Part shown: one piece after another, positions 26,101-35,243 of the stretch
Layout: each line of letters opens with the position of its first letter
Numbering within the stretch: position 1 is the first letter of the stretch
NCBI RefSeq assembly: GCF_000981805.1
Contig: NZ_CP011132.1
Coordinates: forward strand, 4,278,001-4,342,000
DNA length: 64,000 nucleotides
From: Citrobacter amalonaticus Y19
GTDB lineage: Bacteria > Pseudomonadota > Gammaproteobacteria > Enterobacterales > Enterobacteriaceae
Direction: 5' to 3'
Notes under the pieces: model-generated
What the model was told of the DNA's origin: nothing
Databases searched by the model: none
The model's input: the letters and a program-made list of their open reading frames with translations, nothing else
Program-made: the position numbers and the translations under genes

Positions 26101-27276
26101 ATGAATAAAAATCTAACATTACTCGCGATGATGTTTTTCTTATGGGGAAATATCACGGCCATTAACAGCGTGCTGATCATATTTTTCTACCAGTATTTTC
26201 ATCTGTCATGGTCGCAGTCTATTTTCATTACCGTTATTTTTTACGTTGCCCCTTTTCTGACCTGTCTGCCCTGCTCAATGCTGATTGAGCGCCAGGGATA
26301 CCGTAAGGTACTGCTGCTGTCGTTAGCGTTGTCAGTTGCGGGATGTCTGATGTTCGCCCTGGCATTGCAACTGGATTCCTTTGCCCTGTCACTGCTGGCG
26401 ATGTTTGTCGTGGCGACGGGCGTGGCGGCGATGCAGGTCGTCGCCAATCCTTATCTGACGTTGCTTAGTGCCCCGCACAAACGGATCGGCAATCTGTGCC
26501 TGGCCTCCGCCGTTAATTCGCTGGGAACCACGCTTGCCCCTATGCTGGTTGCGCTGCTGCTGGCGTTTTCCCCCGTCGATATCCTGGCACGCGAAGAGCC
26601 CATCAGCGCGCTCTGGCTTTGCCTCGCCTTCTTTTCGCTGGCGCTGATTGCGGGTGTTTTCTGGATCCACCTGCCGGATGTGGCGCGCCCGGAAAAAACC
26701 GCATCGGGGACGCATAACGCCTGGAAGAACAGAGAACTGCTATTCAGCGTGGCGGCGATTTTTATCTATGTCGGCGTCGAAGTGAGCCTTGCGACCAGTC
26801 TGGTCAAATATCTCATCACAATCGGCGGCTGGAGCACCACTGTCGCGATGTCGCTGGTCTCTTTTTACTGGGGAGGCGCGCTGGCCGGGCGTTTTCTTTA
26901 TGGTTTTCTCGCCGATAAAACAGGCAATTACACGCCATTTCTGGTGGCGACGCTGGCCTGCGCAACGGCGGTGATCATGGCGATATGGCTGAACGATATC
27001 ACCGGTGGTTACCTGCTTATCCTGACCGGCTTAGGGAACTCGATTCTGTATCCGATTATCTTCGGGCACACCATCAACAAAAATCCGGCAATCGCCAACA
27101 TTTCTGCCGCCGCAATGGTGATGGCTGGGATTGGCGGCGCGATCATTCCCTTATTGCAGGCGGTCTGCATTGACGGGCTCAATCTCCGGTTCAGCTTTTT
27201 ATTACCGGTCGTGCTGTACCTTCTGCTGGCGCTGTGGGGGCGGCTGAATCTCCGCCCCCTCGGTACATCAACTTAA
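26101..27276 (+). CDS. FHS-type (FucP/GluP-like) sugar:proton symporter
   Basis: A 391-residue major-facilitator protein with 12 predicted membrane helices. The motifs ATGVAAMQVVANPYLTLLSAP (near residue 105) and SFYWGGALAGRFLYG (near 260) are those of the fucose/galactose/glucose symporter group. It sits 98 bp from the divergent RpiR gene and overlaps the yicI stop by 4 bp. It could bring in a monosaccharide linked to the neighbouring glycosidases. The substrate is unknown. The start is preceded only by an A-rich stretch, so translation may be weak. Confidence 0.8.
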   Translation: MNKNLTLLAMMFFLWGNITAINSVLIIFFYQYFHLSWSQSIFITVIFYVAPFLTCLPCSMLIERQGYRKVLLLSLALSVAGCLMFALALQLDSFALSLLAMFVVATGVAAMQVVANPYLTLLSAPHKRIGNLCLASAVNSLGTTLAPMLVALLLAFSPVDILAREEPISALWLCLAFFSLALIAGVFWIHLPDVARPEKTASGTHNAWKNRELLFSVAAIFIYVGVEVSLATSLVKYLITIGGWSTTVAMSLVSFYWGGALAGRFLYGFLADKTGNYTPFLVATLACATAVIMAIWLNDITGGYLLILTGLGNSILYPIIFGHTINKNPAIANISAAAMVMAGIGGAIIPLLQAVCIDGLNLRFSFLLPVVLYLLLALWGRLNLRPLGTST

Positions 27277-29591
27277 AGAGTAATGACTGTCTCATGACTC
27301 TGCGGTGTCACCACCACGCCCAGTTCACTTCCCCGATGTGAACCGCCGCGAATACCGCTAATTTGCGCAATGTTACGCAGGCACAGCGTCCAGCTGTGTG
27401 CATCGCCATTCCCCGTCACGGTGAGGGTGTTGCCATTGCGCTTAGCGGTCAGCGTAAAGGCAACCGAACCATCCGCCGCAGGGACTTCGCAAACGGCTTC
27501 ACGTCCCTCATCGAGAGCGAACAACTGGAAGGCGGTGCCTTCGTTCCACGCGTAATCCGGCTTTTGATGATTACTGCCCAACGCCAGCAGAGTGTTGTCA
27601 CGCACGTACACCGGCAGACTCAGGAAGTCATGCTGCTGTTTGTGCCAGCGACTGCCCTGTACTTCGTCGTTGCGCCACAGGTGCGTCCAGCGTCCCTCCG
27701 GCAGGTAAAACTGCACGTCACCGGCTTGCGAGAACACCGGTGCCACCATTACAGAATCACCCAACATATACTGGCGGTCGAGATAGTCGCATGCCGGATC
27801 GTCCGGAAACTCCAGTATCATGGCGCGCATCATCGGCGTGCCCCGCTCATGCGCACGAACCGCCTCCCGGTACAGATACGGCATCATGCGGCACTTCTGT
27901 TCGGTGAAGTAGCGCACCACATCGCAGGATTCATCGTCATACGCCCAGGGCACACGATAGGATTTGCTGCCGTGCAAACGACTGTGGCTGGAGAGCAGGC
28001 CAAACGCACACCAGCGCTTATAGACGTGCGCCGGCGCGGTATTCTCGAAGCCGCCGATGTCGTGGCTCCAGAAACCAAACCCGGACAAGCCGATAGACAA
28101 GCCGCCACGCAGGCTTTCCGCCATTGACTCATAGTTGGCGTAGCAATCGCCGCCCCAATGCACCGGGAATTGTTGTGCACCCACGGAAGCGGATCGGGCA
28201 AACAGGACCGCTTCTTCTTCACCCACGGTCTCTTTCAGTACGTTCCACACCAGTTCGTTGTAGATGTACGCATAATGGTTGTGCATTTTCTGCGGATCGG
28301 CACCATCAAACCATTGCACATCGGTCGGGATACGCTCGCCGAAGTCGGTCTTGAAGCAGTCAACGCCAATATCCACCAGGCCTTTCAGCTTGTCGGCGTA
28401 CCATTTGCAGGCATCCGGGTTGGTGAAATCATAAATTGCCAGCCCCGGCTGCCATTTATCCCACTGCCACAACGAACCATCCGGACGCTTCAGCAGATAG
28501 CCTTTCTCTTTTAGCTCACTGAAAATCGGTGATTTCTGTCCAATGTACGGGTTAATCCACACGCAGACCTTCAGCCCCTTCTCCTTCAGCCGACGAATCA
28601 TTCCTTCCGGGTCCGGGAAGGTCACCGGGTCCCATTCGAAATCACACCACTGGAAGGCTTTCATCCAGAAACAGTCGAAGTGGAAAACGTGCAGCGGCAG
28701 ATTGCGCGTTGCCATGCCGTCAATAAAGCTATTTACCGTCGCTTCATCGTAGTTGGTGGTAAACGAGGTGGTCAGCCACAGGCCAAATGACCAGGCAGGC
28801 GGCAGCGCCGGACGCCCCGTGAAGCGGGTATAGCGGTTCAACACTTCTTTCGGCGTCGGACCGTCGATCACGAAGTATTCGAGATATTCCCCTTCGACGC
28901 TGAACTGCACTTTCGACACCTTCTCCGAACCGATTTCAAACGAGACGCACTGTGGATGGTTGACCAGTACGCCGTAGCCACGGTTAGTCAGGTAAAACGG
29001 GATGTTTTTGTAAGACTGCTCGGTGCTGGTCCCGCCGTCGCGGTTCCAGGTTTCTATCGTCTGGCCATTGCGCACCAGTGCGGTGAAGCGCTCGCCCAGA
29101 CCGTAAACCGTTTCGCCGACGCCCAGATCCAAGCGCTCGAACATGTAGTTCCGCTGCGTGTCGGTGTCCTGCACATAGCCGTTGTTCTTTAACTGGCTAC
29201 CGGTGATGCGCACGCCGTTACGCAGGAAATCCAGCGACCAGAACTCACCTTTGGTGACGCGTACGCTTAAGTTACCGCTTTTCAGTTCAGCCATGTCGGC
29301 GGTGTTTTGGATGTCGACTTTCACGTCCTGCAAAACGTTGAGCGGGTAATGCGGACCGTTATCCAGCGCCCCCTGAAAGTGTTCCATGCGCACGCCGACA
29401 ATCCCTTCCTGCGGCGAAAAGAAACGCAACGTAAACAGCGGTGTATCCAGTTGCCAGGTGCGTTCACGGACGTCACGCGGCGCGGCATAAACCACCAGTT
29501 CGTTACCGTGCTGTTCTACATCAAACACCTGGATCGGATGCGTCAAATTAAGGCCCGGCTGAATCAGCCAGTTCCCGTCGCTAATCTTCAT
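27273..29591 (-). CDS. yicI: Alpha-xylosidase YicI (GH31)
   Basis: A 772-residue cytoplasmic alpha-xylosidase, equal in length to E. coli YicI, that removes alpha-linked xylose from isoprimeverose-like substrates. The catalytic nucleophile lies in CFKTDFGERIP (D416 by E. coli numbering) and the acid/base in HWGGDCYANYESM (D482). The N-terminal beta-sandwich and the GH31 (beta/alpha)8 barrel are complete. It is downstream of yicJ by 12 bp in one operon. The stop overlaps the MFS gene on the other strand. Confidence 0.96.
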   Translation of the reverse strand: MKISDGNWLIQPGLNLTHPIQVFDVEQHGNELVVYAAPRDVRERTWQLDTPLFTLRFFSPQEGIVGVRMEHFQGALDNGPHYPLNVLQDVKVDIQNTADMAELKSGNLSVRVTKGEFWSLDFLRNGVRITGSQLKNNGYVQDTDTQRNYMFERLDLGVGETVYGLGERFTALVRNGQTIETWNRDGGTSTEQSYKNIPFYLTNRGYGVLVNHPQCVSFEIGSEKVSKVQFSVEGEYLEYFVIDGPTPKEVLNRYTRFTGRPALPPAWSFGLWLTTSFTTNYDEATVNSFIDGMATRNLPLHVFHFDCFWMKAFQWCDFEWDPVTFPDPEGMIRRLKEKGLKVCVWINPYIGQKSPIFSELKEKGYLLKRPDGSLWQWDKWQPGLAIYDFTNPDACKWYADKLKGLVDIGVDCFKTDFGERIPTDVQWFDGADPQKMHNHYAYIYNELVWNVLKETVGEEEAVLFARSASVGAQQFPVHWGGDCYANYESMAESLRGGLSIGLSGFGFWSHDIGGFENTAPAHVYKRWCAFGLLSSHSRLHGSKSYRVPWAYDDESCDVVRYFTEQKCRMMPYLYREAVRAHERGTPMMRAMILEFPDDPACDYLDRQYMLGDSVMVAPVFSQAGDVQFYLPEGRWTHLWRNDEVQGSRWHKQQHDFLSLPVYVRDNTLLALGSNHQKPDYAWNEGTAFQLFALDEGREAVCEVPAADGSVAFTLTAKRNGNTLTVTGNGDAHSWTLCLRNIAQISGIRGGSHRGSELGVVVTPQSHETVITL

Positions 29592-29602
29592 ACTCTGTTC
29601 CT

Positions 29603-30985
29603 TTAGTTCTGAAATTCGTTATGCGTAAATTCTTGCTGATTGCGGCGCGCGCCCTGTGCCAGTTGGTCAAGGATATTTCTCAGGTAAGGCGTTTTCAGGG
29701 TGTAATAGCGTTTGGCAATCACGGCGCTCAGCAGGTAACAGATGGCCGGGACGATCGTGAACAAAGCAATAATGATGCTGAGGGTGGCACTGTTCTGGGT
29801 TTTCGCTGCCGCGTCGTAACCGCCGCCCGCCAGCATCCAGCCAATAAGTGCGCCACCGAGCGCCAGACCCAGCTTGAGCACGAACAGGGTGCCCGCAAAA
29901 CTGATGCCGGTCAGACGTTTACCGTTGCACCATTCGCCATAGTCGACGGTATCGGACATCATCACCCACTGGATTGGCGTCACCAGCTGGTGCAACACGC
30001 CGATCACGAAGATAAAGACGAACATAGTGATGTTGGCCTGCATCGGGACGAAGAACATCGCGAGGCTAACCACGGCCAGCGCCGCATTGGTCCACCAGAA
30101 GATGCTGACTTTGCATTTCCAGTCAGTGAGGGGTTTTGCCAGCGCGGAGCCAATCAGGTTACCGACGCAGTAGGTGGTAAGGAAGGCGACAAACACCTCC
30201 GGCGTTCCCAGGATCCAGGTGACGTAATACATCATCGCGCCACCGCGCACGCAGACGGCGAGGATATTGAGGATGGTCAGGAGTCCCACGATCCGCCACT
30301 GGTCGTTTTGCCAGATATCGCGCAGATCTTCGCGCATCGAAGTGGTGCTTGGCGGTGCTTCCACACGCTCTTTCGTCGTGAAGAAGCAGAATGCCAGCAT
30401 CAGGAACGCCACCACGGACAACACCGCAATCCCGCCCTGGAAACCCAGCGCTTTGTTCTCACTGTTAATGAAATTCACCAGTGGCATCATCAGCACGGTC
30501 GAGAGCATCCCACCCGCCGTCGCCAGCACAAAGCGCCAAGACTGTAAGGAAATACGCTGCGTTGGGTCGCTGGTGATCACCCCACCCAGCGCGCAATACG
30601 GGATATTCACCACGGTATAAAGCAGCGTCAACAGCGTATAGGTGACGGCGGCGTATATCATCTTACCGTTCAGGCTGAGGTCCGGCGTGCTGTATGCCAG
30701 GACGCAAACCACACCAAACGGCAGTGCGCCAAACAGCACCCACGGTCGGAATTTTCCCCAACGAGAGCGCGTTCGGTCTGCCAGCAGTCCCATGCACGGG
30801 TCAGAAATGGCGTCCAGCGCGCGCGCCAGTAAAAACATGGTGCCGACAAAACCGGCAGGGATACCGAAAATATCGGTATAGAAAAACATCATATAAAACA
30901 TTACATTATCGAAAATAATATGACTGGCCGCGTCACCCATCCCGTAGCCAATCTTCTCCTTAACAGACAAAACATGATTAGTCAT
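29603..30985 (-). CDS. yicJ: GPH-family glycoside:cation symporter YicJ
   Basis: A 460-residue transporter of the glycoside-pentoside-hexuronide family with 12 membrane helices. It shows the MelB-like N-terminus (KEKIGYGMGDAASHIIFDNVMFYMMFFYTDIFGIPAG), the DRTRSRWGKFRPWVLFGALPF loop and the QWVMMSDTVDYGEWCNGKRLTG segment. It probably imports the alpha-xyloside cleaved by YicI. The length equals E. coli YicJ. GGAAATGTT precedes the ATG, and the long gap to selC holds its promoter region. Confidence 0.95.
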   Translation of the reverse strand: MTNHVLSVKEKIGYGMGDAASHIIFDNVMFYMMFFYTDIFGIPAGFVGTMFLLARALDAISDPCMGLLADRTRSRWGKFRPWVLFGALPFGVVCVLAYSTPDLSLNGKMIYAAVTYTLLTLLYTVVNIPYCALGGVITSDPTQRISLQSWRFVLATAGGMLSTVLMMPLVNFINSENKALGFQGGIAVLSVVAFLMLAFCFFTTKERVEAPPSTTSMREDLRDIWQNDQWRIVGLLTILNILAVCVRGGAMMYYVTWILGTPEVFVAFLTTYCVGNLIGSALAKPLTDWKCKVSIFWWTNAALAVVSLAMFFVPMQANITMFVFIFVIGVLHQLVTPIQWVMMSDTVDYGEWCNGKRLTGISFAGTLFVLKLGLALGGALIGWMLAGGGYDAAAKTQNSATLSIIIALFTIVPAICYLLSAVIAKRYYTLKTPYLRNILDQLAQGARRNQQEFTHNEFQN

Positions 30986-31236
30986 AACATTTCCTTTGGC
31001 GCTCCCATGCGCACTGGTACCGGTTACCGTTTTTGTAAACCATCCCGTTGACCGCGAATATTCCGATATCTCGTTATCAAATTACGATTCTTGTTTTCTG
31101 TGATCGCGGTTGCGCCAGAAGATGTGAGGAAATGTAACTAGAGGAATTTATGAGGATTTATATGAAACTGATCATGGTAAGGAGAAAGGGAAGTTAAAAA
31201 AGTGAGTGAGGGGGTGTGGAAACGTCAGGAAGTAGC

Positions 31237-31242
31237 TATAAT
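31237..31242 (+). promoter_or_regulatory. selC promoter -10 with GC-rich discriminator
   Basis: A perfect TATAAT lies 31 bp before the mature tRNA and is followed by GCGCCCCGCC, the GC-rich discriminator of stringently controlled stable RNA promoters. The -35 at 17 bp (GTGTGG) is weak. Otherwise the 30986-31273 gap holds the yicJ leader and no genes. Confidence 0.7.
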
Positions 31243-31273
31243 GCGCCCCGCCTCCATGTAGCAATGCAGGCGC

Positions 31274-31368
31274 GGAAGATCGTCGTCTCCGGTGAGGCGG
31301 CTGGACTTCAAATCCAGTTGGGGCCGCCAGCGGTCCCGGGCAGGTTCGACTCCTGTGATCTTCCGCCA
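31274..31368 (+). tRNA. selC: tRNA-Sec(UCA)
   Basis: A 95-nt selenocysteine tRNA from GGAAGATCGTC to TTCCGCCA. The encoded CCA end, the long variable arm and anticodon TCA at 31308-31310, inside the loop CTTCAAA between stem halves CTGGA and TCCAG, identify it. It inserts selenocysteine at UGA codons. The gene is a classic integration site for islands in enterics (LEE, PAI-1, SPI-3). Here no integrase or duplicate of its 3' end follows in the window. Confidence 0.98.
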
Positions 31369-31448
31369 GTTTGCCATGCCCTATCCCTGCTTCAAAAAGC
31401 CTAAAACCCCTTCTGCATTCGTGTTTCGTACGATTCGAATCGCATCCC

Positions 31449-31940
31449 TTACAACGCCATCACCATCTCGTGCCACGCCATCCCGCCGTGATCGGATTCT
31501 GATGGTTTGACATAGCGATAGCCAAAATGGGCATAGAGATCGACATGGCGGTCTTTACACATCAGGTGGATTGTCTGTTTGTGCATCGCTTTCATCCGCG
31601 TCACAAACTCACGCATCATCAGTGACGAGTAGCCTTTCCCCTGAAAATCCGGGTGTATCACCACCGACATAATCACCGCATTGGGCGCATCCGGATCGTG
31701 CCCCACCAGTTCCTTAAATTCCTCATCAGACATCACTACCTCCCAGGCGCATCCGGCATTGATAAAGCCTGCCACCTCACCGTTCAGTTCCATGCACATA
31801 AATCCCTGCGGATAGCGCTGGATACGGATGGCAATCTTTTCCCGCGTTGCGGCCTCATCACCTTCATAGGCAAGCGTTTCAATCTCATAACAGCGGTCAA
31901 CATCGGCGGGCGTGGCCTGACGGAATAGCGGAGTGGACAT
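31449..31940 (-). CDS. GNAT-family N-acetyltransferase
   Basis: A 163-residue single-domain acetyltransferase. The acetyl-CoA-binding motif A is visible as VIMSVVIHPDFQGKGYSSLMMREF (about residues 88-110; Q/RxxGxG as QGKGYS). Motif B follows with LYAHFGYRYVKPSESDHGG. It is related to the arylalkylamine-type GNATs, but the substrate cannot be read from the sequence. The start MSTPLFRQ has AGGGAAACGC upstream. The gene is convergent with selC. Confidence 0.85.
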   Translation of the reverse strand: MSTPLFRQATPADVDRCYEIETLAYEGDEAATREKIAIRIQRYPQGFMCMELNGEVAGFINAGCAWEVVMSDEEFKELVGHDPDAPNAVIMSVVIHPDFQGKGYSSLMMREFVTRMKAMHKQTIHLMCKDRHVDLYAHFGYRYVKPSESDHGGMAWHEMVMAL

Positions 31941-32104
31941 GCGTTTCCCTTTTACTGAATCAACTGGAGAGCCTCATCATACCTGCTGACAACAGGGTTT
32001 ACGCTGATTGTATTCACATGAAGAATGAAGGATATGCCCGGCGCTGTGTTATTCACCGGGCCATTTGTGGATGCGCGAGCAGATCGACGCGCTGCGTCAT
32101 GGAA

Positions 32105-33202
32105 TCAGAGAACCGGGTAATCCAGATACCCTTCTTTCCCACCGCCGAAAAACGTCTCTTTAATGGGCGCATTCAGCGGCACGTCATTTTTCAGACGATG
32201 CGGCAGATCCGGGTTGGCAATAAACGGGCGACCAAAACCGATCAAATCGGCCCAGCCGTTCGCCAGCGCCTCTTCAGCACGCGCTTTGGTGTATTTACCG
32301 GAATAAATTAGCGTGCCGCGGAAGATAATGCGCAGCGCTTCTTTAAACGCAGCAGGCATGACCGGCGCATCTTCCCAGTCCGCTTCTGCGATATGAATAT
32401 AGGCTATGCCCAGTTCGTTCAGCACGCTGGCCGCCGCCAGGTAGGTCGCTTCCGGCGTGTCATCTTGTGATCCCATCAGCGTGGTCAGCGGTGCGAGACG
32501 AATGCCCACGCGTTCTTTACCTATCGCCGCAGAGACCGCAGTCACCACCTCTCGCATAAAGCGCAGACGGTTTTGCAGCGCGCCGCCGTAGTCGTCATCA
32601 CGCAGGTTGGCCTGCGAGTCAATGAACTGGTTGATCAGATAGCCGTTCGCCCCGTGCAGTTCAATACCGTCGAACCCCGCGGCGATAGCATTGCGCGCCG
32701 CCTGAGCATAGTCATTGACGATAGCCGGGATCTCTTCCCGCGTCAGGGCACGCGGCATGTCATGCTGCACCATCTCGCCGACGCCATTTTCCGGGCCGCG
32801 CCCTTCCACATCGACAAACACTTTCACCCCTGGTGCCTGAATGGCAGAAGAAGAGACCGGCGCCGCACCGCCTGGCTGCAAAACGGTGTGTGAAACACGA
32901 CCGACGTGCCACAGCTGAGCGAAGATTTTACCGCCCGCCTTGTGCACGGCGTCGGTGACTTTTTTCCAACCGGCAATCTGCTCATCGGAATAGATGCCCG
33001 GCGTCCAGGCATAGCCCTGACCCTGTTGGCTGATTTGCGTGCCTTCGCTGATGATAAGCCCCGCGCTGGCACGCTGTGCGTAATAGTCCGCCATCATGTC
33101 AGTCGCGACGTCGCCTGCCCCGGCGCGAGAACGCGTCATCGGCGGCATAACAATCCGGTTTTTTAACGGTAAAGCATTCAGCGCATAGTGATCGAATAAC
33201 AT
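32105..33202 (-). CDS. Old Yellow Enzyme-family alkene reductase (NemA-like)
   Basis: A 365-residue FMN-dependent NADPH oxidoreductase reducing activated alkenes and nitro-esters. The TIM-barrel markers are PLKNRIVMPPMTRSRAG (residues about 12-28), the catalytic-region FDGIELHGANGYLINQFIDSQANLRDDDYGG (about 175-205, with the His-x-x-Asn pair) and the phosphate-binding GFGRPFIANPDLPHRL near the C-terminus. It resembles NemA and the pentaerythritol-tetranitrate/morphinone reductases, but it is not in a nemRA-gloA setting, so I give no symbol. Physiological substrate unknown. Confidence 0.88.
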   Translation of the reverse strand: MLFDHYALNALPLKNRIVMPPMTRSRAGAGDVATDMMADYYAQRASAGLIISEGTQISQQGQGYAWTPGIYSDEQIAGWKKVTDAVHKAGGKIFAQLWHVGRVSHTVLQPGGAAPVSSSAIQAPGVKVFVDVEGRGPENGVGEMVQHDMPRALTREEIPAIVNDYAQAARNAIAAGFDGIELHGANGYLINQFIDSQANLRDDDYGGALQNRLRFMREVVTAVSAAIGKERVGIRLAPLTTLMGSQDDTPEATYLAAASVLNELGIAYIHIAEADWEDAPVMPAAFKEALRIIFRGTLIYSGKYTKARAEEALANGWADLIGFGRPFIANPDLPHRLKNDVPLNAPIKETFFGGGKEGYLDYPVL

Positions 33203-33220
33203 AATGGGTTCCTCTCGCGA

Positions 33221-33433
33221 TTATTTATACAGTTCAGCACTCATGGTGACGGTGTTGCCCATGCGTGCGCTGGTGATTTTGTATTCAGAAGCGTTCATCT
33301 CTTTTGCTTTTTGCGCGATGACTGCTTCCGCAGAATCCAGCGTGGTGCCAGAAGCCGTAACGCTCTGCGCTGAGGCGTTAAACGCCGCAGCAGAGAACAG
33401 AGAAGCGGTAAAAATAGCGATAATGGTTTTCAT
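33221..33433 (-). CDS. YdgH/BhsA/McbA-like (DUF1471) secreted small protein
   Basis: A 70-residue periplasmic protein: signal peptide MKTIIAIFTASLFSAAAFNASAQS, then a short DUF1471 domain (LDSAEAVIAQKAKEMNASEYKITSARMGNTVTMSAELYK). Family members (BhsA, McbA, YhcN) affect stress resistance and biofilm formation, and many paralogues occur per genome. I start at 33433, which gives a clean signal peptide; the frame extends 30 codons upstream without reason. Exact function unknown. Confidence 0.85.
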   Translation of the reverse strand: MKTIIAIFTASLFSAAAFNASAQSVTASGTTLDSAEAVIAQKAKEMNASEYKITSARMGNTVTMSAELYK

Positions 33434-33641
33434 GTTTATATCCCAGAGTAAATTGATGATTTGGCGTTGATTAACGCGTTGGAAGAAGAATACGCCTGCT
33501 GTCTGATGACATAAACGATACAAATGACAATAGACTATTCTATTTTTGTTAATAATCAGAAGTGGGATGGGGCGCGGAACCGTTCGGCTTATCTGCTATC
33601 ATGCCCGTAAATAACGTCGAAAAAACAAAGCCGAGGAAAGT

Positions 33642-34544
33642 ATGGGGTCCACCAGAAGAGGGATGCTGAATGTCCTGATTGCCGCCGTTTTATGGGGAAG
33701 TTCAGGGGTGTGCGCGCAGTACATCATGGAGCAAAGCCAGATGTCTTCACAATTTTTGACCATGACGCGTCTGATCTTTGCCGGCTTAATTCTGCTAATG
33801 CTCTCCGTGGTGCACGGCGACAAAATCTTTTCTCTTTTCAAAGATCGCAAAGACGCCCTGAGCCTGCTGATTTTTTCTGTCGTCGGCGCGCTGACGGTGC
33901 AACTCACCTTCCTGCTGACCATCGAAAAATCCAACGCCGCGACCGCGACCGTGCTGCAATTTCTGTCGCCAACCCTTATCGTGGCCTGGTTCGCGCTGGT
34001 GCGTAAGGCCCGTCCCGGCGTGCTGGTGCTGACCGCCATCCTCACTTCGCTCATCGGCACCTTTTTGCTGGTAACGCACGGCAATCCCACCTCGCTGTCT
34101 ATTTCGCCTGCCGCGCTGTTCTGGGGAATCGCCTCGGCGTTTGCCGCCGCGTTTTATACCACCTACCCGTCAGCGCTGATTGCGCGCTACGGCACCTTGC
34201 CGATTGTCGGCTGGAGTATGTTAATCGGTGGGATGATCCTGCTGCCGTTTTACGCTGGAGAGGGCACAGACTTCGTGGTTAATGGCAGCCTGATCCTGGC
34301 GTTTTTCTACCTGGTGGTGATTGGTACGTCGCTGACGTTCAGCCTGTATCTGAAGGGGGCGCAGATGATTGGTGGACCGAAAGCGAGCATTTTAAGCTGC
34401 GCCGAACCGCTGAGTAGCGCCCTGTTGTCGCTGCTCTTGTTGGGCATAACGTTCACCCTGCCAGACTGGCTGGGTACGCTGCTGATTCTGTCTTCCGTGG
34501 TGTTGATCTCAATGGACTCCCGCCGCCGCGCCAGAACGGCGTAA
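33642..34544 (+). CDS. yicL: EamA/DMT-family transporter YicL
   Basis: A 300-residue inner-membrane protein with ten predicted helices in two EamA repeats, nearly identical in my memory to E. coli YicL (307 residues; the tail after SRRRARTA is shorter here). The N-terminus MGSTRRGMLNVLIAAVLWGSSGVCAQYIMEQS shows the WGSS motif of the first repeat. DMT exporters usually carry amino acids or metabolites; YicL's substrate is unknown. It is convergent with fimbrial operon 2 across a shared terminator. Confidence 0.94.
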   Translation: MGSTRRGMLNVLIAAVLWGSSGVCAQYIMEQSQMSSQFLTMTRLIFAGLILLMLSVVHGDKIFSLFKDRKDALSLLIFSVVGALTVQLTFLLTIEKSNAATATVLQFLSPTLIVAWFALVRKARPGVLVLTAILTSLIGTFLLVTHGNPTSLSISPAALFWGIASAFAAAFYTTYPSALIARYGTLPIVGWSMLIGGMILLPFYAGEGTDFVVNGSLILAFFYLVVIGTSLTFSLYLKGAQMIGGPKASILSCAEPLSSALLSLLLLGITFTLPDWLGTLLILSSVVLISMDSRRRARTA

Positions 34545-34550
34545 CATAAA

Positions 34551-34581
34551 AGAGTGGACGCACGAAAGCACCGTCCACTCT
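34551..34581. terminator. Terminator between yicL and fimbrial operon 2
   Basis: AGAGTGGACG and CGTCCACTCT form a 10-bp perfect stem with an 11-nt loop. On the minus strand it leads into TTTTATG, on the plus strand into GCTCCTTTC. It lies between the convergent yicL and the LuxR-type gene and may serve both. Confidence 0.75.
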
Positions 34582-34588
34582 GCTCCTT

Positions 34589-35227
34589 TCAACATGTCGC
34601 TTTAATATTTATTAACCTTTTGTATAGTCTGCAATTTTTTTGATCAATCAGTTTACGCGTCAGCGCCCAACGTTCCCGATAGACAAGCTTGTCGCTCACC
34701 TCAAGCTCAAGCGCGATTTCTTTAACAGACATCCCCTGCAATAAGTGAAAGACGATTTGCTGTTCGCGCAGCGTGAACAAAAAACTTCGTGAGCGGCATT
34801 TTTTATTACCACTGATCACGGCATCACAGTGCACCATGAAAGCCTCTATGCGCTCCCTGATCGCGTTGAGATCTTGCAGCCCTGCGAACGACAAAAAAGA
34901 GGTATTTTCGGGTTTATACATATCCACAAAAAAAAGGATATTGTTAAAACTCATTCGCTTTATCTCTTCTCCTTTTGCCGACAGAGTGATATCACTTTCA
35001 AGTACGCGATCGCGTTGCTTATAAGTCACATTAAAACGTAATGAAAATGGAATAAAGTTAATGTACTTATCAATCAGGTGAAATGGAATATCTTCATTGA
35101 ACTCCGTTTTCAAACCAGATTCATGCAATGCATCTGCAAAAAGCGTGTGAATGGCAATACCATCATAGATGTTTTTTGTCAGATAAATAAACCTGTACCG
35201 TAAGGATGAGGAATTAAAATTAAGCAT
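34589..35227 (-). CDS. LuxR-type HTH regulator at the end of fimbrial operon 2
   Basis: A 212-residue protein with a C-terminal LuxR-type HTH (LREQQIVFHLLQGMSVKEIALELEVSDKLVYRERWALTRKL, about residues 150-195). The N-terminal 140 residues match no family I recognise: no receiver-domain aspartate pattern and no PAS signature are obvious. I start at MLNFNSSS (35227); a longer frame extends into the chaperone gene. It lies 16 bp after the second chaperone, so it is the last cistron of the fimbrial operon and may feed back on it or link piliation to other surface programmes. That link is inference. Confidence 0.75.
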   Translation of the reverse strand: MLNFNSSSLRYRFIYLTKNIYDGIAIHTLFADALHESGLKTEFNEDIPFHLIDKYINFIPFSLRFNVTYKQRDRVLESDITLSAKGEEIKRMSFNNILFFVDMYKPENTSFLSFAGLQDLNAIRERIEAFMVHCDAVISGNKKCRSRSFLFTLREQQIVFHLLQGMSVKEIALELEVSDKLVYRERWALTRKLIDQKNCRLYKRLINIKATC

Positions 35228-35243
35228 AGCAGTATCCTTCGCA

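Noticed and set aside
29621..30547. 308-residue plus-strand frame opposite yicJ
   Set aside because: Antisense shadow rich in His, Gln and Arg, typical of the complement of a membrane-protein gene. No ribosome-binding site or family likeness.
31369..31448. Island attachment site downstream of selC
   Set aside because: No repeat of the tRNA 3' end and no integrase gene appear before the GNAT gene.
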